Below, piece after piece: positions 20,880 to 31,479 of a stretch of 64,000 nucleotides of DNA. The notes under the pieces were generated by a model that did not search any database, was not told the origin of the DNA, and was given only the letters and a program-made list of their open reading frames with translations. The translations under genes were made by a program, and so were the position numbers. How positions within the stretch are numbered: position 1 is the stretch's first letter; every line of letters starts with the position of its first letter. Origin of the DNA: Limnanthes douglasii subsp. nivea (Eukaryota > Streptophyta > Magnoliopsida > Brassicales > Limnanthaceae); assembly GCA_036936605.1 (NCBI GenBank), contig JAUPFV010000004.1:141342973-141406972 (forward strand), given 5' to 3'.

Positions 20880-21740
20880 GGCCAACGAAGAATCTAATAA
20901 CAAACGGAAGACCTTTTCTCCATAAATAAGAGCTAATCCTATTCCAGCTAACATTGCTTCATAGTCTGCTTCATTATTAGTAGTACATAATTTGAAATTA
21001 ATAACTTGTTTAATTTCATCTTCCTTTAGAACCGTTAGAACAATATTAAGTCCAATACTATTTATTCTTGAAGCCTCGTTGGCTCAAACAACCCAATCTG
21101 ATATTTTGAATCAATTCTGGTTGGTTCATCCTCTTCCATTTCAACTATTTTTCTTGAAACTCATTGATAAATTCAACCACTTCTTGTGATTTTATTGATA
21201 TCATAGGATCAAATTATATTTCATAACCTAATTTAATCATAGGCTCAAATTATATTTCATTTTAAAGCACACTCTTCAAAGAGTAATACATCCCAATAAT
21301 AATTATATGGGCTTAAAAGTATGGTCTTATTTTCCTTGCATATACAACTAAAACCAGAGCTAACTTATCTAGGTTTAAGTATTAAGTATCTATGTCGACC
21401 AACGTCTTACTCATGTAACAAATTAGTTTCTGAAATCCAACATCTTCCTTTACAAGAACGACACTAATGGTAAAGCTTGAAACTGTTGGATACAAAAATA
21501 AAGGCTCTCATTCTTTTGGTGTTGTTAAGATCTCCAATAAATGTAGATATTATTTCAACTCATTGAACGCTTTGGTGCATTCATCATTCAAAGAAATTTG
21601 TTAGCTTCCCTCAAAATGTCAAAATATAACCGATATTTATCCGATTCTCTAGAGATAAACCTTTATAATGCTGTTAGTCGACCTGCTAACTTTTGAACCT
21701 CCTTGATCGTCTTAGATAAACATATTGTCAATAATTATTT
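20880..21740 (-). pseudogene. Gypsy-C RNase H domains (remnant)
   Basis: The minus strand at about 20900-21010 reads NNEADYEAMLAGIGLAL, the second-helix signature of the archaeal-like RNase H of Tat elements. At about 21250-21720 the RT-linked RNase H is readable through stops (LDKLALVLV, RKIRPYF). The order matches gypsy-A. No usable frame remains. Confidence 0.75.
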
Positions 21741-22019
21741 TAATTTTTTTATATATTTTTAATTATCACAACACCAATAAATTTTCCCAACTTTACCTGA
21801 ATGAACACTTTAGAGATATCGAACCACTTCAGAAGAGTAATAGACCATATCTCAATTGTTAAAGAAGAATTTCTCCAGTCAAATCCTTGCACATACTGGT
21901 CATCTCCTCATGTTCCCATGACAACATACAAATTCCGATCATCTAAACCCGTGTGTTGGTTAGATGTATTCCCTTTACACCACTATGTTTCCCTTAAACA
22001 ATGAGGTATATTATCTTTT

Positions 22020-22535
22020 TTAACCTGTTTTCCTTACGCAATTTTTGAGGTCGACTTCTTTCTTCTCTTTTTCAAGATTCTCGATATCTTTTTTGCTTAG
22101 ATGATCATTTCTTAGACTCTGACCTATCAAATCCATTATCACTTGATGTGATATACCTATCTTTTTCTTTCCTTTCTTTCTTAAAGTATGATGCTCATTT
22201 TCAGGCTCAAAATGTTTTCCTCCAGTCAGTTCAAATTCGATTAGCTGTATAAGATTAATCAGATTGATTTTCCACTTCGTACTTCTCTTCAACTTGTCGT
22301 ACCCCAGACTTCAGTCTAATTGACTGAATATTTTTCTCTTTTTGAACATACTAATATTTAACTTTGTGATTGTATCCATCAAATTATTCATTCGAGCTTC
22401 GATGTCTATGAGTCTGTTGAACTGGAATTTGATTATCATCATTTTCTTTACTTCCTCTTTTTTATAATTTGACCTCAAAGTCTCGATCGCTTTTCGAACC
22501 AAATGATCATCTTTTTTCCTTGGCTCCATTATCAA
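22020..22535 (-). pseudogene. Gypsy-C gag N-terminal remnant
   Basis: Two minus-strand frames (22311-22535 and 22020-22292) next to the primer-binding site encode charged, Lys/Glu-rich peptides, like the gag N-terminus of gypsy-A. The first starts with MEPRKKDDHLVRKAIETL. No capsid core or zinc knuckle is left. Identification rests mainly on position. Confidence 0.5.
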
Positions 22536-22618
22536 TAAAAGCAGTTGTAATTAATTAATCAGAAATTCAATTTTCTTTTGTTTTAAATTACGAAATCAAG
22601 GTACCGATCAATAGAAAT

Positions 22619-22938
22619 CTCCCAATGTGGTCGCCAATTTGATATGTGTGAATCTAGTTCTTGAGAGTGAAAGAGAAGAGAGTTTGATTTTAGAAAGAGA
22701 AAGTAAAAATGAAAAGCAAGATTCAGCTAATAAACGTATTGTCCCCTTTATTCACAACCTCAACCATTATTTATAAGCGTTCAGACTTAGTTGAACATAA
22801 TTGGTTACAAAGATGGGTTAATTGCACTTCAGTCCCCCATATTTACAAATAGTCAAAAACTTTCTTACAACTATACAATTGATCCTATAAGACTTTAATT
22901 TATTATATTTAAGCCCCCAACATTCTATATCCTTATCA
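22619..22938 (-). repeat. Gypsy-C 5' LTR with primer-binding site
   Basis: The minus strand carries TGGCGACCACATTGGGAG (22619-22636) just inside an LTR-like segment of about 299 bp (22640-22938) that starts TGATATGTGTG and ends near CCTTATCA. The design matches the gypsy-A LTR: AGAGAGAAAG-type start, TATA-like ATTTATAAG and alternating T-rich tail. The primer-binding site fits the 3' end of plant tRNA-Arg with one mismatch, as far as I recall that tRNA. No second copy is present. Confidence 0.65.
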
Positions 22939-23199
22939 CTTATAACACAATATTCTAGGATATTTCATTAAACTTAATCTATGTCATTATGTTCATCATG
23001 CATCCATTCATTCGATATATCATCAACAACCGTATCGCGGTATTTCACAATAACCAACAAATAGCTTGGAAATTTAACTCGACCTATATTTCCCTTAAAG
23101 TATAGTAATAAACCGACGCTACGGATGATCTATTTGGTGTAAATGACCCGCAAGAGCCTATTAGCTGGTTAAGCTAACATAAGTATTTTTTGTTAGTAA

Positions 23200-24330
23200 C
23201 CATATTTGACATGTATTGATACAAGGTTATACCTTTCAAACTCAAAAGTGTGGGGCTACTTATTAACGGTTGGTAAATAATATTGTTTCTCAGGATTTAC
23301 TGTACAATATGAAAGCATATCTTGATGATATGCTAGTTAAGAGCGGTATGGATACAAACCATTTGGAAAAATTTAGTTGAGCTTTTAGCTAATATGAGGT
23401 CTATCAATCTGAAACTCAATCATGAGAAGTACATATTTGGTGTTCATTTAGTAAGTTCATAGGTTTTATGGTAAGACAAAAAATGCATTGAAGTACCGAC
23501 AGTTCTCACAACGAAAAGCTAGCCAATTTTAATGGGCTAAGTTAAATTGTCCACATCCGAGAACCTTTTACCCTATATGAACTCATAAACAAGTGTTGGT
23601 AAAACAAAAAATGGAAAATGATGCATATGTGTATACTCCAATGATTCCAACATAGTGTATCCAAAAGATCCATTCTAGTCTCCCGCATCGACTAGTTGGT
23701 GGATGTCACTTCGAAATACAAGATGTTATCTTTAATGGATACTTATTATAGGTACAATCATATATTGACGCATCTGGATGATAAAGATCATATAATCTTC
23801 ATAACCAAACAATATCTTTATTGATACAAGGTAATGTCTTTGACACAAAAATATAGAAAAAACGTATCATAAATTGTTTAATAAAATCATTCTTTATCTA
23901 CTTCAGACGAAACCTACAAATACACATTGATTATATTCTTGTAACAAATATATAGGACATGAACACACTCTTCTGACCTTATATAAAACTTCAGAAGCCT
24001 TTGACCAGTAAGCTTAAAGCTAAATCTAAAAAAATAAAAAACATTTGAAGTTCAGTTAGATAAATTTATAGGGTATTTGATTAGCGCAAAGATAATAAAA
24101 ACATATTCATGAAGCTATATAGCCAAGTGCCAATAAAACTTCAACAAACATGAAAGAGGTTCATATCTTGATTGGAAAGTTAGCCACACTCAATAGATTC
24201 ATATATCTCCCTAAAAAAAACGAACCGCAAGTTGATATATAACAACAATTGCATGATTCGATTCGTTTGAACCTTACTGAAACCTAAATAAATATCTTAA
24301 GTAATTTTGAGTTCTTCACTAATATAAAAA
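23200..24330 (+). pseudogene. Plus-strand Ty3/gypsy reverse-transcriptase debris
   Basis: Two overlapping pieces of gypsy reverse transcriptase can be read on the plus strand. At 23215-23480 there is RLVNNIVSQDLL followed by AYLDDMLVKSGMDTNH, which contains the YLDD catalytic box. At about 23690-23850 there is KYKMLSLMD and further RT-like sequence, which belongs upstream of that box. At 24055-24330 there is KEVHILIGKLATLNRF from the RT to RNase H transition. The order is scrambled relative to a real element, so this is rearranged or nested debris. Orientation is opposite to gypsy-A, -B and -C. Confidence 0.7.
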
Positions 24331-25692
24331 ATTAGAAAATTTACGGAAACCAAATATAGAGTTTTCTTTTTTTCCTTCATGAATGACTGTAAACAACGAC
24401 TATATGATTTTCTTCAATTTCTTCTTAGAAATTTTATGGATTTGATCACTGAACCTCGAACAACTCAGGACATCTTTTTAAACATACATTAAAGGAATTT
24501 AACAATACCGAGAGGATTGAACTTAAAATTTTATTATAACACTGACTGCAATCCTATCCCTTTGTAAGTTGATATAATCCAAGACCATAACCTCTGAAAA
24601 TTTATTTATTTACAAATTATTCCCTAAATTTTATAATTTATCCTTAAGTATCATAATAACACGACTTCTATCATTCACAAAATTCAAATTTAACTCGGTG
24701 TATATTTGTAGATAGTGGTACCAAACCACACTACATAAAAACTTTCATTCATAGTTATATTGTAGGATAAGAATAAATGTATTAGTAAAAACTATGTTTT
24801 TGGTATGAACCATTCCAAGTCGAATAAATTTAAATTCCTATATTTTAATCTACCGTTCATGAAATAAATTAATATTATATAAAAATAAATAAACGGAATA
24901 TATAAATAAAAATCAACATAAAATTTGAATTTGTTTCATTATAATCAAAATCAACAAAATTTAATATTTTCTTCCACAATAATGACCAATACAATAATTC
25001 ATGTACAAACTAATATTCATGGTTTTTAAGTTGATATTAAAGTCAAATGCAACGGTTTTTAATACAAAACTGAATATACATTTTCAAGCTGATAAAAGAT
25101 ATGGAGGACATTCAGTTTGTAAAAAAAGTTTATTAGGAAAAGATTTGGTTAGAATCCAAATTGTTGTAGCATGTTAAATGAAGACCAACATAACATTAAT
25201 GAAGAATGATTTTTCATAACTAGGATTATATCAACGATATCTTATATCTATTTTTAATGTTGTCGTGGAGCTATCAATGGCTATAGAAAATGTATTATTC
25301 AAAGCATTGTAATATGACCAACCATATATCTTAAGTCAAAAGTCGAGTGAAGTATATGTTTTAAAGCCAAAAAAAAAACACAATAACTGAGTCCGATTAG
25401 AAAACAAGATAATGTCGTAAAGGCGGATAAAACATATTATACTGATCCTAGGTTTTTGTAACGAAAATACTTATAGTTTTAGTTTTTTCAAATTAATTAT
25501 GTGGTCCAAACTCTACCAAAATTTGCATTTTCTTCGACGAATATATATAATATTATAAGTATCCCAAGAAACCAATTTCCTTACAAAATAAATAGGGGTG
25601 GAGCTATTTTTTCCATTAAATATGTTATTTTTTTTTATATTTGAGAAAAAAACTTTTTATGTTGTTATTTCCTCCATAAAAGAAATAATATA
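24331..25692. other. AT-rich region, no gene assigned
   Basis: No open frame of note. A plus-strand reading near 24705-24740 gives FVDSGTKPHYIKTF, which faintly resembles an aspartic-protease active site of a retroelement, but no supporting domain follows. The rest is AT-rich with poly(A) and poly(T) runs. Confidence 0.4.
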
Positions 25693-26020
25693 TTTACCTT
25701 TTTTTAATCACAATTTTCGATTACTGCAAGTTTTAGCGACAAACACCTGATTCCGAGGTGGTATCTCATAATCAGTTGTTTTTACACAAAACAACTGATT
25801 CTGAGGTAGTATCTCGGAATCAATTGTTTTTGCACAAAACAACTAATTCCGAGATACCACCTCAGAATCAATTGTTTTTGCATAAAACAACTGATTCCGA
25901 GCTGGTATTCCGGAAGTAGTTGTTCTATAAAATCAACTGATTCCGAGATACCACCCCGAAATCAGGTGTTTGTCGCTAAAACCAACAGAAATCGAGATTT
26001 GTTCTAAAATGGTTTTTTTA
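25693..26020. repeat. Palindromic element with five 48-bp-spaced hairpin units
   Basis: Outer arms 25730-25767 and 25945-25982 are near-perfect reverse complements (TTTTAGCGACAAACACCTGA and its complement), with weaker pairing out to about 25693 and 26020. Inside lie five 29-bp units starting at 25747, 25795, 25843, 25891 and 25937. Each is itself a hairpin of CTGATTCCGAG, a 7-nt centre and CTCGGAATCAG-like sequence. Centres read GTGGTAT-like in units 1, 2 and 4 and ATACCAC in units 3 and 5, so the units alternate orientation. There is no coding capacity. It could be a foldback transposon or MITE. Confidence 0.9.
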
Positions 26021-26399
26021 ACAAGGATTTTCAAGTTACGTGAATGTACAACTTAAAAACAAGATTACATTAAATTGTTGGTTGATTGTGTGATGTTCTC
26101 CATTGTTAAATTTTTGGTTTGGGCGTCTTCCTCCTCCATTGATAATCTTTATCAAATTTAGGTTTTTTTACTTTGTTTTTAGGGTTTAATTTTATAGAAT
26201 AAAGCACATATATGTTGGATTCAATTAGGTTAAATCTTGTGTTTGTTGATATAAGTGTTTGAGAATGGTTAATGGCATAAAATTATAAATTAGAAGAGTG
26301 TTTTTTAGATTTTGAATTATGGAGGAAAAAAAATATGATGAGGGAATTAGTTTCACCCAATAAACAAGGATCAATGCATTTTTTTGTGTGTAATAAAAC
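26021..26399. other. AT-rich spacer, no gene
   Basis: Non-coding AT-rich DNA between the palindrome and the 3' end of LINE-D. Poly-T runs are present, but I cannot place a LINE poly(A) tail or target duplication. Confidence 0.4.
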
Positions 26400-27510
26400 A
26401 TTAAATTAATTGAAAATAGTTCATACAAGAAACTGGGGCATACCCCGAATAAATACAATCAACAATAGACTCAGGAAGGTAAAAAAGAAACAACAAATAA
26501 TCAATCATAGTAGAGAGATAAGATCCAATCGAACAAGTAGTGAAGTACTGAGCATACGAAATGGACATCAAAGACAACAACCGTACACCTCCTAGATAAT
26601 CAACGGTGGAGAAAACACAAACTGCACTCACCGATGGACACCTGTAAATAAAAAAAAGTATTAATAAATTATTTACAAAGGCCAGCTAGTCTTGGTGCCA
26701 TGGAATCTAAACCAAAGATCCGATAAGATACGATGAGATACCAGAGAGGCGATGGCTGGAAGGGAACAAAACATTCTTGAGTTCCTCTCCTTCCAGACGT
26801 CGTAAATTACCGCGGCGAAGCAAGAATTCTAAATACTATGGTCACGAGATCGAGACCAAGTTGACGCTTCACAAATCCAAGACTGCTAGCTAGAGCCAGT
26901 TAGAGAAATCCTAGTTTATTACTAGCATTAGTCCAAATACTATCGGTGAAGCTACACTCAAAGAGGAGATGAGAGATAGTTTCAAAGTCAGAGTTGCACA
27001 TAGCACATTCAGTTGGGTTATTTTAGCCCCAAATGAGAAGCTTGTCTTTGGTGGCAAGCTTGTCCAAGATAGCGAGCTATAAAATGAAGGAATGGCAATG
27101 AATATTAAATTTATTTCAGACTAATCCGGCTCACCCTACTTTAGGGTTAGGCAAACGAATGCCGAGGTACGTGTCTTTGATTGAAAATGAGTTGCATCAT
27201 GCCTTGGTCTTCTAGAAAGGAATATCATTGGAATCTATGTTGAGGGAGGGAGAGAAAGGATTAGGTTGTAGATCTCCATTAGATTAGCGCGACTCCGAGC
27301 TCTCGCGGTTCTAATGTTGGAAGGCCAGTTCCAGTTTCCGTCAAGAATGATATGCGAAACCTTGAGGTTCTTCCCAAGCCTAGAATCATTGATAATGTCG
27401 TCTCCATAGTGGGAAGTAAGCGAGGTAAAAAAGAGCCATGGATCGTACCAGAAAGAGGTACTCGAGTCATTTCCAATAGCCACCTTATACAGATTACAAA
27501 CCAATACATA
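26400..27510 (-). mobile_element. LINE-D, 5'-truncated L1-type fragment
   Basis: The minus strand at 27235-27504 encodes the segment after the reverse transcriptase (SFWYDPWLF, SHIILDGNWNWPSNI). At about 26940-27070 the zf-RVT motif follows (CAMCNSDFETISHLLFEC). At about 26680-26830 the terminal W-K-E-R-N-type region can be read (FRFHGTKTSWPL). Frames are interrupted. The 3' untranslated region probably spans 26400-26670. 5' truncation during target-primed reverse transcription explains the missing endonuclease and RT core. The RNase H seen in LINE-B and LINE-C is absent here, so LINE-D belongs to another L1 family. Confidence 0.8.
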
Positions 27511-28190
27511 CCCTACAAATATTTATAGTACTATAAGTGTTTGAAAATAATATTTTCTTCCATAATTTACCTCATGAGCTTAAGTAATAGCGACCATTTA
27601 AGTGGTCCACACTGCATCATATGCACATTAGACAAATCAGACAAGGTTGTTACAACTGCTATAGTTGGTGCAGTTGGGTTGAATACTCGAATCGTGTGTT
27701 ATTGTTAAGCTATTTAATTTCAAGTATGTAATTTTTTCTTCCAATATTAATTTTAGACCAAATGTTGGTTTTATCTCATTTTTATTTTTATTTTTGTTAT
27801 TAATGAAAAAGAATACTACACCTATTTACTAACAACTAAATCAACTTTATCAACAATATAACAAAACTAAACATTATTGTTTTTCATTCTAAAAGTCGAG
27901 TAAAAAATTAGTTAATAAAAAAATATTTTCAATTTTAAGACTGACTATTTAAATATTGAAAGTCATGGAGAATAATAAAAATTTAAAATAATTTATAAAC
28001 TCTAAAAGAATATAAAAGAATTGGCAGATGAGACGGAAATGGAAATGCCATAAATAAAAATAAAATTCAAATCTAATCCCAATTTTTTTATAATAAAAAT
28101 CCAGTCAGTTAGTAACTGCATGATGCAGTATCGGAGGTACCCGACGTTTGACCAACGGTATGTATTTTGTTGGGAAACCACCATACAGAC
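27511..28190. other. AT-rich region, no gene
   Basis: No open frame, repeat pair or motif I can assign. Confidence 0.4.
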
Positions 28191-29225
28191 AAGGTAAGAA
28201 ACAATGTTTCAATTAAGAATATTTTGGAAAAAAACAATTTACTATGTTCAGGACGAGTAACAAATAAAAGAAAGAATTATAAAACCAAGCACACAAGATA
28301 GATTTAACATGGTTTAGTAATGGAGACTCTTGTATAAACACGTGCGTTACACAAAGACTCTCAAATACAAATGACATAATCCTTCTTTGTTATAATTCAC
28401 ACAACCCTCTCTTCAATGTTTATCTTTAACCTCACTTATTTTTGGAAAAAATAGAGATATTTATTTCACTCATGAAATATGCTACTCACGGAACTATCAC
28501 ATCACTGTCACATCATAATTTTAAAATTACATATTTTCTTATATTTATAGGTTTAAAAAATTTAAGTTCTTCATCAAACATATTATATTAAAGCCCATTA
28601 ATCAACGGGTAAACAACCAATAATCCATTAATATAGGAAACCTCATAAAAAAAATCTTGATTAATATAGAATACCCAATTAATAAAGGAAATATAATTAA
28701 AAAGATCAAAATAAGAGACCCGATTAATATAGGAAACCTAGCAAATAAAAGACTCCACTTTGGTCCAACTGCGGTGCTGTGGTCTAGCTAGCTTCAGACC
28801 ATCCTGCTTTGGAGCATCGTCCATTGGTAAACTCATACATATACATGTCTATGACCATCTTTCTTTCGTCCAAATCACACATATACGTGTATATATATAT
28901 ACAGGTTTATGCTCATGTAGTTCAAAACAATTAACTTTATTGACGAGTTTCTTTTGGCTTATACTTAACAATTTCAAACTTAGGTTTGAAGTAACTCCAA
29001 TATCCGTTGCACCCGATTTTCTATTATTTAGAGATCAGCTCACCTGCATCCCGTACTTGCACCAGTCTCATGCAGTCTGTGATCTTCAAAATCAAAAATA
29101 TCTTGGTCAGAGCATCTAAAGCATTTTCCTCACTAGTAATCTTAGCCACCTTCACTTGCTTATTCTCCACCACGTCTCAGATGAAGTGCAGCTTAAAATC
29201 TATATATTTAGTTTGCTTATAGAAA
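28191..29225 (-). mobile_element. Copia-B, 3' end fragment (RNase H tail and probable LTR)
   Basis: The minus strand from about 29214 to 29044 reads TKYIDFKLHFI, a stop, then DVVENKQVKVAKITSE, then DALTKIF. This is the C-terminal end of a Ty1/copia RNase H. Farther left, 28191-28790 has features common in copia LTRs, such as a segment with ACACAAGATAGATTTAACATGG and AT-rich GATTAATATAGGAAACC repeats. No matching 5' LTR is in the window, so LTR limits are uncertain. It is independent of copia-A. Confidence 0.65.
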
Positions 29226-29625
29226 TTTGTCAAATAAAAATAATCTCTCATGTGAATATGCGGCTCAAATATAACTTGTAAAATAAATGTAACATGTCGT
29301 TAATTTGGTTTTCTTAATTTTACATTATAACTATGTTGTTTGTTCTAGTTTGAGGGACCAAAACTAATGTCGCATGAATTTAATGATGTATTGCTCAAGT
29401 GGGTATGACCATATTTATCACAGATATATTTTGGGTTGGAATGTTCTACCATCAATAAATTAGGTAAAAATGTGTGTCCAATATCTACTTATTCATCCCC
29501 AAATTTAGTTTACAAAACGCACAACATTTTACTTAATTTGATCATTCAATCAGTTTGTTTTATTAATAGTCTAATAAACTGTAATTGCAATAATTGTTGT
29601 TTCCACTTTTCAGCTGGCTACAAAC
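29226..29625. other. Non-coding region left of copia-A
   Basis: AT-rich DNA with short chance frames only. It ends in a pyrimidine stretch and CAG (about 29600-29613) that looks like a splice acceptor in front of the 60-bp duplication. No upstream exon is recognised. Confidence 0.35.
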
Positions 29626-29745
29626 ATCTTAGATAAGGTTCCTCATCTCACTCATGGAGTTGGTAATGTTCTTAAATGTATGTATATCTTAGATAAGGTT
29701 CCTCATCTCACTCATGGAGTTGGTAATGTTCTTAAATGTATGTTT
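29626..29745 (+). repeat. 60-bp tandem duplication, in-frame
   Basis: 29626-29685 and 29686-29745 differ at one base. Both read open on the plus strand as ILDKVPHLTHGVGNVLKCMY, so the duplication adds exactly 20 codons. An AG acceptor-like site lies just upstream. This could be a stray exon fragment of a host gene, but I do not recognise the peptide. Confidence 0.85.
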
Positions 29746-30070
29746 ATAATCGGCTTCTCGATCTTGATATTTGATCAATGAATTTTTTTTCCATATTCTT
29801 TAGAATACTTAGTCATAAAATGAAGCAATGAAGAAATATAATTTTTTATTGTAATTTTTTATAGGGAAATGACACACTAAGTACCTTTTGGCCAAACCTA
29901 TTACTATCTAGTACCCAAAAATGGGTTAATGCTCACTTAATATCCACCTCAATAAACATATCCACTTTTAATACCTAATTTAATTTTAATACCATAATTA
30001 CCCTCAACCTAGTATATAAGGGTTGATTTGTGAAAAATGGACCATTTTAGCTACAATACCTTCTCTTTAG

Positions 30071-30108
30071 TTTTGAATTTTGAATTTTGAATTTTGAATT
30101 TTGAATTT
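30071..30108. repeat. TTTTGAA microsatellite
   Basis: Five consecutive copies of the 7-mer TTTTGAA near the left end of the MULE, followed by a CT-rich stretch. Confidence 0.9.
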
Positions 30109-31089
30109 ATTACTCTCTCTCTCCTCTCTCCTAACCTAACAAAGAACCCATTTTTAAAGAACGTCTGTTCGTTTCCAAATTTCTTATCGTGAACATACTT
30201 TTTCCGGCGAGCCTAACTAACCACCGGCGATACATAACTAACCACCGGCGACGTATCTAACCACCGCAAACAACGCTCCGACGATCGGTCACCAAAACGA
30301 TCGACTTAACTAACCACCGTTTATTTTTCGAAAGCTCCTAAACTGGCGAACTAACTACCTACATCTTGTCATTCTCCGTCGACTGAAGCTCGTAGCTGGT
30401 CCGGTGCACCACTAGGTTACCGTCGACGGCGCCGGTGAATTGTATCCGAAATAGGCGACGTTCTAGTTCGACGAACTCTGCAATTTCAGGCGTATCTTTC
30501 CAGCTCAGACCACTGAACAACCTCCATCCATCATTTTCCGTCGAATCAATCTCGTAGCTCGACCGGTGCACGACTACGTTACCATCGACCTCACCGTTGA
30601 AGCAGTTCCGACGTCAGAACTAAAGGTCAGTATCGTGTTTCATTTGCATCTGCATTCATCTTTTTCCATTTTTGACCTTAACAATAGAATCACTGGTGTA
30701 GCTAATGTATGTTAATGGCAGGAAATCGTTTAGTTTCTGTTTTTGTTCGAATCAAAGCATCGATACCGGCTCCGATTACATTCTGGTAAGAAATTGCAGT
30801 TTTCAAGCTCTGTGTTATAGGTTGCGATTGTTGTTTTGTACGTGTATGGTAAAGGTTGCGATTTATGGGTAGATTTATATGTGTTATTGCTAGATTGGTA
30901 TAGTTATTGATTGTGGCTGCGTTTTGTTTGTCATTGCGATTCTACCTAAGACTGACATAGGGTCTTGCGATTTGTGCATGTATAATGTGGTTGCTAGATG
31001 TGAGTATCGACATTGCAACTTTGATGCAATGATTGATAGATTAGTTTACATACACTGCGATTGTAGTTATGATAGATTGCTAGATGTAG

Positions 31090-31351
31090 TAGCTCTGTAA
31101 CAAATTCAACTGTTGTACGCTGCCCTACAACAAACTAACCAAAACATACGGGCTATAACAGAGTTCGGTGAATCTAGTACCGGTAATGATAATGGAGAGC
31201 CAGTGGTTAATCCTCCGAACGTTAAAAGACGAGCTGGGCGGCCGAGAAAAAAGCATATTTCATCAAGAGGAGAGGTTACCACCAGCCAGTCCCGTTGTGG
31301 TCGCTGTTTCAAATCAGGGCATAATAGGAGGTCATATGATGCTCCATTCTG
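31090..31351 (+). pseudogene. MULE transposase C-terminal remnant (AT-hook and zinc knuckle)
   Basis: The plus frame, starting near 31113, encodes about 79 residues. RRAGRPRKKHISSRGE resembles an AT-hook, and CGRCFKSGHNRRSYDAP is the C-terminal zinc knuckle found in MURA-like transposases. The last ligand, normally Cys (HNRRSC or HNRRTC), is Tyr here, as from a TGT-to-TAT change. The DDE catalytic domain and the SWIM finger are missing upstream. The 3' side runs straight into the repeat arrays. I infer that this is what remains of the autonomous ancestor. Confidence 0.75.
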
Positions 31352-31479
31352 AACTTGTGTTCCAGATTTTTTAGTAACATTTTGATTTTCATAGATAAGT
31401 ACTCCTTATCTTTCGACTTATATTTTTGGATACTGTTAACATTGATATGTATCATGTCTGTTTGATTGGATGATTCTTA

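Larger units (their letters stand above)
18993..22938 (-). mobile_element. Gypsy-C, old degenerate Tat-like element
   Basis: A heavily mutated relative of gypsy-A with the same order: plus-strand aORF remnant (about 19.0-20.25 kb), archaeal-like RNase H and RT-type RNase H remnants (20.9-21.7 kb, minus), gag N-terminus (22.0-22.5 kb, minus), primer-binding site and 5' LTR. Integrase and the reverse-transcriptase core are missing, so it is internally deleted. Its left LTR is not seen. Gypsy-A probably inserted into its aORF, because aORF exon-2-like sequence starts right after the gypsy-A target duplication. Boundaries are approximate. Confidence 0.65.

Noticed and set aside
25747..25965. Regular 48-bp repeat spacing as a CRISPR-like array
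   Set aside because: Spacers are not unique, units are hairpins in both orientations, and the context is a plant nuclear genome.
28760..29119. 119-codon plus frame
   Set aside because: It overlaps the minus-strand copia-B RNase H tail and has no recognisable feature.
29790..29821. Primer-binding-site-like sequence left of the copia-A 3' LTR, suggesting a tandem LTR-body-LTR-body array
   Set aside because: A weak resemblance to the 39967-39990 junction exists, but sequence further left does not read as gag.
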